A DNA stretch of 64,000 bases from Monomorium pharaonis (lineage: Eukaryota; Arthropoda; Insecta; Hymenoptera; Formicidae): positions 1 through 64,000 of the forward strand of contig NC_050475.1 in assembly GCF_013373865.1 (NCBI RefSeq). The letters run 5' to 3'. Under the pieces are notes generated by a model. It made no database searches and was not told where the DNA came from. It worked only from the letters and a program-made list of their open reading frames with translations. How positions within the stretch are numbered: position 1 is the stretch's first letter; every line of letters begins with the position of its first letter. Made by a program: the position numbers and the translations under genes. Shown here in pieces: positions 51,903 to 63,900 of this stretch.

Positions 51903-51976
51903 AAATAGTATATAGCGATAATAGTAGGTAGGTAGTAGGTAGTAATAATAGTAATAGTTGCAGTAGTAGTAACAGA
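51903..51976. repeat. Degenerate (TAG)n/(GTAG)n tract
   Basis: Imperfect repeats of TAGTA, GTAGGTAG and AGTAGTAGTA. Confidence 0.6.
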
Positions 51977-52699
51977 TATAACATAATATGTAATTGTCAC
52001 TTAACTTCTCTGTATATTATTAATAACTTTAATATTAGATAGACTTTTTCATTTTTTTAGTTTAGATTAATCGGTTTATCGCTTCTCCCGCGCATTTCAC
52101 TTTCCTTTATCGTATTAAATCTTTAACCGTAATGCAATGAGGTAATAAGGTTGTGTTTTTCTTTTTTTTCTATTTTTTAAAAATCAGTTTGTTTCTCGTC
52201 GAAGTATCCTATTTCATCGGCGGCGGTGGTTTCGTTAGCGCTGCGAAATTGGGTCGTGCGCGGCTGTGTGTTGTCGCTTCGTCGCTATCGCGGGGAAGTG
52301 TGCGCGCGAAACGCAAGCGCGACGCGTAGAGCGAAGGGGAAAACGCCACGGTCCTCGTCAACGAGGACAGGAAGTTCATCGTGAGAGTCAGCGATCGCGT
52401 ATGGGCAGTGTCTGTCTGGACAAAGCCAGATTCGATAGTATACGCTCGGTGCTCCTCCGATCGGTCGCGGACTTTGCCTTCTACTTCGCCTACTATTTCG
52501 TGCCTTGCGTTTGACTCGAGAATCACAATCGTTTCAACTGAATCCCAATGCGATTGATCATTCGTAGTATCGTGTGCGTCCTCATTGTCGACAAGGACAC
52601 CTTATCTAAGATTAATTAATCATTCGCACATGATTAACATCGATCACGATAAACGCACCCGTTTCGAACCGAACGGAGGGCCCGGGTCCTCGTTGACTC

Positions 52700-52705
52700 T
52701 TTATT
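52700..52705 (-). terminator. Candidate proximal poly(A) signal of Imp
   Basis: TTTATT on + is AATAAA on -, about 490 nt after the Imp stop codon. It is the first canonical hexamer found downstream. It would give a short 3' UTR isoform, while longer isoforms would use distal signals at lower coordinates. Confidence 0.35.
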
Positions 52706-53197
52706 GACTCACTCGAGTCGAGACTTGGAATTAGAATCTTTGGAATTAGAATTCTTCATTCGATTTCTCAGAATTAACTCTCCATTGCGGACTCGCCGAG
52801 CACTCCTAGAAGTCCCGTTGACTCGTCGAGTTAGGACTCGTAGATCGTTCCTAGAACTGATCTACGTGACCAAGGAGCACGGAAAAAAACTGTTATTACT
52901 AAGATCATCTTGCAGAGTCGGAGAGTCCGCGAACTTTGTTATTGAATCTCGATCGAGTTAATTCTCAGAACATTGGCCGCGCGTCTTCCCGTCGCGATCT
53001 GTGCGTCGCGCACCCTCGTTCGAAGCCCTCCCCCGTCGGGGAAGGTCGCGCGCGCCCCGCGAGAGGAGGAGGTTGCGATAAGCTCAGCCTCTCGACGAGA
53101 GAGAATGTCAAAGCGACGACGAGGCCACTCCGGCGAATGAAGCGGATGGGCGTTTGTGGCGTCGGTCCGCGTCAGGTCGGTGTCATCGATGTTAATG

Positions 53198-56100
53198 TTA
53201 CTGCGGCGATGATGGCGGCTGCGGCTGTTGCTGCTGCTGCTGTTGGCTCGATGGCGAGCCGAGAGACTGCTGTTGGGAACTGGATTGCGTCGTCGTGCCG
53301 CCCTGGGAAGTGGCGCTGCCATCTCTTTTAGAACGGGAGACACCCTCTTGGCTGCTACCGCGACCAGCGCGTGAGCCAGCACCACCAGTTCCACCAGGCG
53401 TGCCCGATTGCAATACCATCGCACGGATTCTTCTTTGTGCCGACTGCAAAAAAAAAACACAGAAAGTTTATTTATTACTACTTTAATTATTACTTGGATT
53501 ATATTTATAAAGAATACATTTTACTACTAATTTAAGGAAAGAAAACCAAATATTGATTAACAATTTTTCTTGGTTCACTTCTAATGGTTTGATTATTTTT
53601 CTTGCTGGATTCAATTTTTATTAAGATATAAAAGAAAAAACCAAAGATGGAAGTCAAAGAAGAAAACGAGTCTGATTATTATTTTTCACAATGTCGTTTA
53701 AAAAATTGAGAAACAAAGAGATGCAATTTTGTTTGAGGTAATTACCAATATTTCAGATAATTTAATATAGCACTAAAGAAGAAAAAAATACATATTTTGT
53801 AATAGACAGGTCCAAAATGAATGACATGAATAAATTTTAGGTATTCAATCATCATAAAAATTAGTTGAAAAATCAGATTTCTTGCCTGAACGGAGAAGAA
53901 GGGACCAATTATATGAACTGTGGTTTCCTCTTCGGCTGAAGGAGGAGTCGCTTGCTGTTCTGATAACTTAATAACGCTGCCAGTTACGCGCTGTAGTTCT
54001 CTTACGTTTTGACCACCTTTGCCGATAATCCGGCCAACCTGAGTACTGGGAACGAGGATCTCGATAGTCAGTCTAACGTCTTCAGTGCCAGCGACGTATC
54101 CCTCCTCCCGCATCTTCTCAAAGATTAAGTATTGAGCCTGAAAAATTTCACACAAATTTTTGACAATGTAGAAATATACATAATTAAATTTCTCAGTTAT
54201 CTCAGAAATTAATATAAAACAATAAAACAAAAAGAGGGCAAGAAGGAAAAAAAATGATGTCAAAGGGTCAAACGGGGCCGATTCTCGCATGTCAACGAGA
54301 TCGGTACGGGGCCCTTTTTTAATATTCCTGCTGATTCAAGTTAATGCATAGAAGACAACATTCACCCAAAATACAGCAGGATAACCGCAAACTTTTTATG
54401 GGACTTTAGAATAATAAATAATTTTTCGGTAGGCGACTGGATTTGAACCCGCGATCTTTACGTTGGTAAGCCGACGCGATACCTATCTGCCAATATGGCA
54501 TCGACATTATGTTACGTTAAAATGCTTCATATATTACTATATATACATGGATGTTAAAATGCTTCATATATTACTTTAACATTATTAACACAAAAATCAT
54601 GACTTTATCATTCGCGTATTTAAGGCGTAATTATTTTTATTATTTTTCAAATTTAATATTTAAGCTATAATACGTAAAGTTAAAGAAATCGTCGGTCTAA
54701 ATATTCGCAAAATTAAAGAAATGATAAAATAAAAAGCAACTCTCGCTCTTGATTGAAAGATCATGAAGTAATGAGGAAAACTAATCGTACTTACCTTCCA
54801 CTGAGATTCTGGGGAGCCGACGATGGTGACTTTCCTCTCAGTCTGTTGCTCAGCCGGCTTATCTTGTTCAAGGGGAGCGATTTTCACGCTCGCGCCGGAG
54901 AACCTGATTATGTTACGGATGTGAGAGCCCTTGGTGCCAATGATGGCGCCAACGCTGTTGTTGGGAATGTAGAGAAAAGTCGTCTCCTGGGTATCGCTGG
55001 CGGGGACGCCCTGTTGAGTAGGCAGGCTGCTCTGGTAGGGATACGGGGCGGGTCCCGAGCCATATAGGCCGGGTCCACGAGAGCTATAGCCCATGCCGGC
55101 GGTGGACATCATGGCCATCGGGTGCAATCCGGGGAACATCATGCTTTGAGGCTAGTGAGAATAACGATTATATTGATTAGGAGCCTCGTCGCGTTGCGCA
55201 GCGGCGTCACCGATGCGAACGACATGCTCTGCTCGAGCCAGACCTCGACGAGATCGATATTCAAATCTTTCTAGATTAACTAAAAGCTTTGACAAAAAAG
55301 TTTGTTTGTCATTCTATATAAAATATTCAGTCTAAAATTTTAACTGGACCTCTCATTGAAATTATATTGAGTGTATTTATATATTTATACTTGTATGCAT
55401 TTTTATGAAAAAGTTATATTTTATTGTAAGAGGAGAGGTGAGCATATGCGATGAGACTTACAGCCATAGCTTGCAAATCGTTTTCATAGCTCTGACGCAG
55501 CTTGCTGGAGATCATGGACTCGGCTTTGCTCATGTTATCAATTGATCCTTTAACCGTTATAATGCGCTCAAGATTAAAGCTGTTGATGTCGTTGATACTG
55601 CTGACGGTGATCTTTGTGTCAGTGTCCTGCATGATTCTCTTGATTGTGTTACCGCCCTTACCGATGATTCGACCGATGAGATTGTTGTGTGCGAGGATCT
55701 TCAGAGTGATCTCACTGTTGACAAACAATGTAATATTATTAATGACTTAGTTAACGACAAAAAGATTTTATATTTATACTAAAATCGATACAAAAGCCCA
55801 ATGTGCTAAAACTAAATTAATAGGATAAGTTATTTGAAAAAAAATTGATACACCGATATATAAAATATATAATTTAATATAATATAAAAATATATTTATA
55901 TCAGATATATCGATATCGCGACTGTTATGATAATATTTTGAATGGAGCCGGACTCGGAAGGATTAAAGAAACAATCGATTCTTACCCCTTATTCGTGTTG
56001 TTGGCCTCTTGTTGCATGACCTCCAGGATTTTCTTGCAGGCGTTGGTGCAATTCTCGGGGTTGCCGTAGATGGTGATGGCTTTCTCCAGAGAGCCGACAT

Positions 56101-57053
56101 TGTCCTTGCGGTGCACATCAACCCGGGCGCGCGTCATCTGCGTGATTTGACGTATGGTGGAGCCCTGTCGGCCGATTATAGCGCCCACCATGTCGGACTG
56201 AACAAGGATGCGCAGCGGGAAATCGGTCTGGCGACCGGAACCCGGCAGCCCGGAGAAGGCCACACCGCCGCTGCGCTGGCTGCGGCCTCTGCGTCGGCTC
56301 TCTGCCGAGGACATCTCCACTTTCAGCGGATTGCCGTCGAAATCGTAGCCATTTAACTGGTTCACAGCCCTGCAAATAATGAGAGCGTTGAGTGTCTTTT
56401 CCGGGGGAGGGGAAAGGTCAGCTTTCGTAAATTCTTAATATTAATGTATACAACGCGGGAAGGAGAAACTTTCGCGAATCTTCAAAACAGAAAGTGAAAT
56501 AGACTTCTGTGCTGCGACGAATTTCCTAAATCGACACATCATTTGCGAAATGTAGTATGGAAAGGAAAGGAGCGTGTTGATTACATACTGCTGTACTTGC
56601 TCCTGCGTCTCATAGCTAATGAGCACGCTCTGTGTGTTTGGGTCCCGCGACGGCACTTTTTCGATGTTTTGGACCTGGCCGTAGTTGGATAGTAGCAGCT
56701 CCAGATCCTCTACTCGTAACTGGGTCGGCAGGTTGCTCACGAGGACCTTAGCGACCCCGCTGCTGCTGGAAAGTAGAAAAATAATACTCGGGATTAGGCG
56801 ACATGTTTCAATTCCGAACATATAGAGAAGTAATACAAGGCTAAGTAAACGACACTTTATATCAACGCACGCACGCACACTCACTTAACATCCTAATATC
56901 TAATAACACAATATTAATATCGTTTAACAAATAAACTCGATATAACAAATAGTAAAAGATATTCCATTACTGTATGATCTCGCGCATTTCTTGTACGTAT
57001 GCCAATTGGCCTTCACTGAGCAGAGATTGTAAGCGAAGGAAGAGAGCGGTCAT
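53198..57053 (-). CDS. Imp: IGF-II mRNA-binding protein (Imp/IGF2BP), 583 aa, 7 coding exons
   Basis: Cytoplasmic RNA-binding protein that binds and localises target mRNAs. Exons in transcript order: 57053-56971, 56765-56589, 56369-55986, 55714-55462, 55151-54795, 54137-53886, 53443-53198; the sum is 1752 nt in frame. Domains: RRM (34-106; VLVSNL as RNP2), then four KH domains with GXXG loops GRQG (153-156), GKGG (233-236), GTKG (371-374) and GKGG (457-460). A Pro/Gly/Tyr linker precedes KH3 and a Gly/Ser/Gln-rich tail with poly-Q ends the protein. The RRM aligns with vertebrate RRM2, and no RRM1 exon was found. The first exon (MTALFLRLQSLLSEGQLAYV) is the least certain part; another promoter could supply a different N-terminus. 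The last intron has a GC donor. Exon 2 has a CAGCAGCAG acceptor. Confidence 0.93.
54434..54503 (-). mobile_element. tRNA-derived SINE-like insertion or tRNA pseudogene in an Imp intron
   Basis: On the - strand a Pol III A box (TGGCAGATAGG, about 54482-54492 region) and B box (GGTTCAAATCC, 54439-54449) have tRNA-like spacing. The middle part reads GTCGGCTTACCAACG, which does not make a clean anticodon arm, and no proper acceptor stem closes. It lies in the intron 54138-54794, in the same orientation as Imp. Beside it a 23-nt phrase (GTTAAAATGCTTCATATATT...) is duplicated at 54516 and 54553. Confidence 0.55.
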
Positions 57054-57115
57054 GTAAGTGCCGAACACAAACGCGACTCTGACAGAATTACACGGCAGCA
57101 AGTAAGATTCCAACG
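57054..57115 (-). other. Imp 5' UTR next to the first coding exon
   Basis: Sequence upstream of the proposed ATG. A pyrimidine-rich stretch ending TTCTGTCAG at about 57077 could be a splice acceptor, which would put further 5' UTR exons to the right. Confidence 0.3.
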
Positions 57116-57599
57116 GTAATGGCTAATAAAGTTTGAAAGTCGAGCGCTGTAACCTAGCGGGGAATCGTCTGTTTACATTACATCGCGACGTTGTTGCTTT
57201 ACAATACGATTATAATACGAGATATATTTGGTGCCTTTAGCAGACAATATTACTGACGAACTTTAAATATTTATCAAATAAGTTCGTTCAAGCAAGTTAT
57301 CAATTTATTATTTAAAAACTGATTATTATATTTAAATATTACAGTCATAAAGGATTGATAACAGATAAAAAAAATGTGAGATAAGATAAATGAAATTCTA
57401 TGCTTTAGATGAGAAATGAGAATTTTAAAGTTTGACCTTTTTTCCAATTGGCACAATTTTATTAAGAATCGTTATTAAGAATCTAACGCATTGCCATAAT
57501 TAGAAATCGATAGAAAGGGTAATTACTGTTACAAAAGTCTTTTGAAAGTCGTATATCACGTATTGAAGTATTGAAGTAAATATTTCTGCGCGAGATATC

Positions 57600-57960
57600 T
57601 CTCGAATTGTACGTGCGATTAACGTGCCTTAAATTTCGTTTTGACCGGCTTTGCGCGCTTTGTTCGGGCTTGCACGAGCGTAAACTGTGCTTGCGCGTTT
57701 AGGTGCATCGGCGCGGCCGCTACGACGACATGAATGAACCAAACGGCAAGTAAGAAGAGTACGCGGAGCGTGAAGAACAAAAAGGAGGGTGGAACGACCG
57801 ACCGAGGGAGCGACTCTCACTTTCGTACGTATCGATTTTTCAGCGGGCCGACCCACTCACTCATCGACAGTGAGCCGCGGCGAGCTTTCGAGCAACCTTG
57901 AAGAAGACGCGAACGACCCTCCGGGACCTACTCCAGGTCCCAGGACAAACTTCATCGTAC
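57600..57960 (-). promoter_or_regulatory. CpG-rich promoter-like zone upstream of Imp
   Basis: About 360 bp of GC/CpG-rich DNA between AT-rich flanks, 550-900 bp before the proposed Imp start codon. Open frames across it show no domain. The position and composition suggest a promoter or 5' UTR exon, but no TATA box or initiator could be fixed. Confidence 0.35.
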
Positions 57961-60900
57961 CTTCGTGAGATAAGATAATTGCGCGATCGACCTTGCGCAA
58001 CCTAGATTAACTAATAAAAGTGTGTTTCCGATCAATTAGTTAACGAATCAACTGGACAAACGTAATATCGCCAGGACAAAATTAAAATTTCGCAGAAATT
58101 CATCGATCTTATCTGTATATCTAATAATAAATGTTTTTGAATGTTTCTTTTTTTTTTATAAATTTTCATATGAATTTCGTCACGCTCTTTTAGCTGTTTC
58201 AATACATAAATTGTAATTGTATTGGAATAATTAAAATTGATATAATTTTAATGACGTTTGCTACCTTTTTGAAATATATCAAATAAAAAGAAGCCCCCCC
58301 TCCTCCGCTCTTTTCTCTCCATGTATTGTAAAAATAATTTATGACGAAAGCGAAATGAACTTGATACACGCAATTGCATTACTCAATTGCAATGCACTTA
58401 CATGCTTTAATACAAAGAATCATTTCGTATTAATGTTGCAATTGAATTGAATTCATAAGCATCTGCAGTATCATGAATTTAATCGGAAAATTGAGGATCG
58501 ATAATGTTGCAATATTGATTTCTATTCGCATAATAACGCTCGAAAGTAAAGTGTATGCAGCCTTGTCAGACAAAAAATGCAGCGAAAAGCAGACTAATAT
58601 GGAATATTGAAGTTTATTTTTCATTCTTATCTTTCATGATTAAATGTATAAAAATTTATGTAAATATTCTTTCAACCTCTCGTCTCCATTACCTCTCTAT
58701 TAATCACAAATAAAACTATCAATTATAATAATAACTTTTATATAAAATTTTATAATAATTACTTCGGGAAAGAGAATTTCTCTCTTAAAATGTGATTTAA
58801 CACAAATATTTTAAGGTAAACCTTTTAGATGTGCATTTCATTTTCACTCAGACTCATTAAATTATATTACAGCTGAGGAAAGGCACGTGAAAACCAACAA
58901 CAAATTATTAAAAAAAAATAAAAATAAAAGAAGATTAACGTTAAACGCGAGGGGAGAGAGAGAGAGAGAAAGAAAGGAGGATGCAGAAGAGATACGACGA
59001 ACGACTAGCAATGCGGGGGTGGATAAGGGTGGCCTTTGTTTCACGTACCTCCCTTTAGGGGATTTTCGGTGGTATCTATGATATTGCGCGAGGAGTGCGT
59101 GCACCGTCTGCCTCGTGGTTCCTGTGGCCCATCAACCACCGGAGGACTTCCTCTCCCCCTTTCCCTTCAACTGCCCTCTCCCTCTCTTCAACCCTTTTGC
59201 ACGCACGTGTGACTCGTCCGCGATTTCGTCGGGTCACCTTTAACGAAAGGCGGTAGGTTTTCGCGTGGCAAGAGAGACGAAGTGAAACGAGAGAGGAACA
59301 GAGGGGGAGGGAGGGGGAGGAAGAGAGAGGGAGAGAAGAGAAGAGGAAAGAGAGCTTTTGCGGACAGGGATGGATCGCGGCGAGTCACCCCCGTGGAAGA
59401 GCTTTTGATGTCCCGGCCTAAGACACCTTTTTTCGGGCACTCTTTTTCTTCCGCCCCACTCTCTAGTCGCTCATGTTTTTTTTCTGTCATTTAACGAGCC
59501 GATGGAGCGAGCATGGTGATCGAGATGCTGAAGGGAAAGGTGGGAATGGATAGAAAGCGCGGGCGAATCGACTGAAAATTTTGAGGGTGCCGTTCTAGCG
59601 CGATGCAAATAATTTTGTGAGGAATTGAAAAATTTATCTGCGTGCGATAATATTATGTCGGTCATGCTCGGGTGACCTCGCAAGATCGATGTCTACATGG
59701 TGATTTCAACGAAACGCCATTTTAGATGTGTAATTTGCTTTTGGGGAAAATCTCCCAAGATTGTTGGAATTGAAACGACGATGCGCGTCCATTATTTTCT
59801 TAAAAGTGAAGCAGGGGGAATGAATTGGGCAGTCACGTATAAATACAGCCCTGCCTGGAGAACCGACGTCGTCGACTTGCGCCGTCCGGACGCACGGCGC
59901 CAAAATCGATCTTGAAAAGAGAAAGTGCCGGCGGCGTGACTTCACACACACGCGTGCGCATACACACGCAAGAAAAATCGTTGTGTGGAAGCCGCTGGCC
60001 ACGGGCATTCACATATTAAAATACAGGAAGTCCCTGTAGTGCGGCGCCCCATCCCTTGTCATTTTCGTCGAAATGAGACCGATGTATCATATGCAAAACA
60101 ACGAATAAAGAGACAAAACGTCCCTATTTTTCTCTCTATTTTCACGGCAAGAATGAGAGATTTCGTATCTTATCCGTCAACATTTTGTACTATTTACCAA
60201 TGTAAATACTCAGAGAAAAAAAAAAAGAGAAAAGGTTTAACAAGATAAGTTTTATCAGTTTCGGCATCGATCATACAAGATAAAGCCTTTTTGGGGGTTA
60301 TCAAACGTCCTCTCTTTCCATTTCCACATAATTCACGGATAAGCTCGCACAATGTTTTTATCTTGTTCGAAAAATTTGAACGGTGAATCACAATTTTTAC
60401 ATCGCGTTGTTTCTCAGTACTAAAGACTTGGTTGCCTTTTAATTTATCGAAAAATGATGTATTCTGGATGCATTTTAGATTCAATTAGGTCGACAAGCGT
60501 CAAGTTTTTTTGTCCTTATCGGCAGAAACAATAAGAAAGACGATGGTCGTAAAAAACGTGATATTGTTAGAGAATTCATCAAAATCATATCCTGAAGCTT
60601 GTTCGGAGGGCGGGACAGCATACGTCGTTGCGCGATTCGACATGAGGATGATCGCGTGTAGGTAGGGTACCTGCGCGACCGCGTGGCACGTGCGTCGCTT
60701 TCCAGTTACGCCTGCGTGTGCGTGACGCACGCACGTGCGCACGGTGCCGACCGAGATGCCACACACGATGTTACCTAAGTGCGAATTCACGAAAGAGGCA
60801 CTCCTAATTTCGTTATTATTCTTCAACAACTGCCTGCGTGCATGAAAAATTATAATATATAGATATATTGATAAAAAGATTATAACTATAACAAATTAAT

Positions 60901-63900
60901 AAACAAAATTTTTATTTGCCACATAAAAATACATTAATATTCCATGTTGTTACACATAGGCTAAGTATAATTTTAAAATAAAAATGATTAATTAAAACAT
61001 AATAAGCAATTAGATACAAAAAAAAAAACGAAATATTCAAGATGTGAAGTCGGTTTTTTTGTATCTAGAATGATTCTGAGTTATACTTGGAATACACGCG
61101 GAAAGGAATATGTAGGGATTCCAAGGGGAGAATTTATGCATTTTAATCGAAACGATAACGTCATATCGGTATGTGGTAAAGATTGATGTCTATCGTCGCT
61201 ATGTATGGCTAAGGTAGGTAGATAAGGTGGACATGCAACAGGGGGTTGTTAATATTGACTCTAGCTAGAGCCGCCACCCTGTTTCTACGGTGTCGACGGT
61301 GTGTATCTGCGGCAAACTGCCGTGCGTCAGCCAACTTCCAGTAATATTTCCGCGATAAGCGTATGCGCGTGGAAAGAGTACTCCAGTACAGGAAACCGAC
61401 GTGCGTCACCGGATATTGAATTAAGGGTATCGTGAAACGCGGTCTAGTACGACGAGAGAAGTAGTAACGCCAACAATCAACAAAAGTGAGCAATAATTCC
61501 GGCATCCGATTATTTTTCGCAAAGTTGCATAAAAATTTGCTTTTTAACATTATCGAGGAAAGATGAAAGAACGAGCATCCTCTCGTTCGGAACGGATGTT
61601 TTTGCGAGTCGGATCGTTAGAATGTGAATATAGAAAGCTTGTGAATATAGAAGAAGAAATTAAGCCAAGATTTTGAAGCAAATAATGAAAATTAAATTGC
61701 ATAGCACAATGTGTCATACGAAGGAAATGTTACAGACGAACAATTAGAAAATTACACAAATTGTTAACATAATCAGTTTTGAGCTTATTATTCTTCCATT
61801 ATTTCCATTAAAAGAGAAAAGTTTTCCGTTTGAGATTAAAATTCATGCATAGATGCAACTTGAAAATATTTATTAATTGTTCCTGCGAATTGTCAGCTTT
61901 TGTGTCAAAGAAATTATATGATAATTTAATAATTAAGTAGTTGAAAATCTAAAATCCGACTTCTAATATTAAAGCAAGAATTAAGCCGATTCATTTTTGC
62001 ATAAGCATGATGATGCAATATTACGAAACTGACTGTCACAACGTGTACATAAAGTACTCTGAAGTATTACGCAAACTATATAGGATCCATCGTATGAAAA
62101 CTGTATCTCTTTTATGCTTTTTCACATATAATATTCCATTACTTTCATAACTATATGCTATGCAGCAAAAAGAATTGTATCAGCAAAAAGGAAAAAGAGT
62201 CGTAAACATTCTATAGAATTTAATCAAGATTTTTAATAGCGTTTCTACGGTCAAGGACACAAAATTTCATAAATGTAAGTTATTAAAAATAAACAACCTT
62301 TATTCCTTAAATGAAAAAATAATTTATAAGTTATAATGTCCCGCGCTTTATATGTATCAAAAACACGTATTCGTATACGTATACGCATTTAGAAAAAATG
62401 GAATTAAAATATTTCTAATATTTTTGAATCGTCAGCAATGTCACGATTGAGAAGTTCAATAAATCAGCATTCTTTAATATCAAATTTTATCACTTTTTAA
62501 AACGCGTACAAATGTGAAAATGTCTAGATAAAAATATTAAGATATTCTTTAAAACATTTCTTGAATTTGCATTGATAATAATAAATTTATACAAAGTTCG
62601 TTAAATTGGTTTGGCTGTTTATAAGAAATAATTCATTTTCTTTCCGTTACAAAAAGAGAAAGTCTTTAATAAATATAAAATAGTGGCAAGAATGACAATT
62701 AAATGAGAAAAGCGACAGAAATTTACGACAATAAATCGTTCGCGTTGTCGAGGTGCATAAATGCACCACTAGAACGGGTGCATCGACATGATTGTGGCAA
62801 ATTGTAGGAAGGGGACGATAACGACGTCACAGCATTACTTGGAGATAAAAAAGGAGAAGACAGAGAAGAACGCAATAAGAGAAGAGCGCCATAAGAACGC
62901 AGAAGATAACGAGCAACGTCGGTGGTATCAGAAGCAGGAATTGCATAACGTTTGCATAGTAATCGCGACCATCGCGCGTCGCCGTAGAGACATTGTTCTC
63001 ATAATTATTATTGCTTTATAATTGTGATATGTTAGCGCAATATAACGCGCGATAATTTAATTTAACCATCACGCTGGGAGAAAATTACATGTTGCATATG
63101 TAGCTGGAACGACTTATACACCAGAGAATGCATTTTGAATAAAATAAAACCTCGAACTACAGATATGTACACAGCTAAGTCGTTTATAGACCCTCTCGTG
63201 CTATAGATAAAAATATAACGACTCGCTGTCTGGGAAGACGACGTGGTTCGCACATTTGCACTGTCATATAATAAGTTAAAGAGACATGAAATATGTGACT
63301 AATAAAGAAGAAAATGCATGCAAACGCGTATACTTTTCCCTTTGTACAATATAATAATAGAAACTGTGTTTTGTGCCAAGGTAATACTTTACGGAATTAT
63401 TAACGCGAGTCGATCGCTGGCCTTTAAATTTAAGTGTATAAAAATAACATGCTGCATAAAAAGGTAAATTTACATGTTTAAATATGTAGCTTAACACGTA
63501 ATGCCATTATTTTTACGCGGGGAACTATTAAATCGCACACCTGAACGGGGCACATTTGCAACTGTCAATAATAATCGCTACTGTTATCGAACTGTCAATG
63601 CATCAACATTTATACACAAAAAAGCAGCGGAGTAACAGTTTCGTTTGCTTCTCTACGGGAGACAGTCATTGGCACGAGTTAGAATTCTCTATCCACAGAA
63701 TAGAAAATCTCTCTCGCGAAATCCACATTGGCGCATTCGAATTTCCGAGAAACGTTTTCGCCTCGAAATAGTCCGAACGAGTCGTCACCCCGAAATGACT
63801 TGACATTTCCTAACCGGCTTAGAGTCGCGCGGAACGACTTCGATCCGATCGCGATCGGATGGATTCACGCGGAGGAGGACGCGTCACGCGAGCAGAGCAG

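Larger units (their letters stand above)
33800..53197 (-). other. Long noncoding interval, possibly the extended Imp 3' UTR
   Basis: About 19 kb between two convergent genes with no recognisable complete gene. Most of it is markedly T- and pyrimidine-rich on the + strand (for example 37840-37960, 41000-41700, 48360-48600, 51120-51560), so a - strand transcript would be purine/A-rich. It contains microsatellites, a MITE, let-7 seed matches and several GC-rich hairpins, which are listed separately. Drosophila Imp is known for a very long neural 3' UTR, so an equivalent here is reasonable. A separate lncRNA or plain spacer remains possible. Confidence 0.35.

Noticed and set aside
52939..53460. 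173-aa - strand frame and 131-aa + strand frame near the Imp 3' end
   Set aside because: They overlap the last Imp exon in other frames; only the 53198-53443 frame continues the KH4 reading.
59300..59340. G-rich stretch with possible quadruplex
   Set aside because: Only three clear G3 runs plus GG pairs; does not meet the usual rule.
62788..63021. Charged 77-aa frame
   Set aside because: Low complexity, no homology recognised and no neighbouring exon signals.
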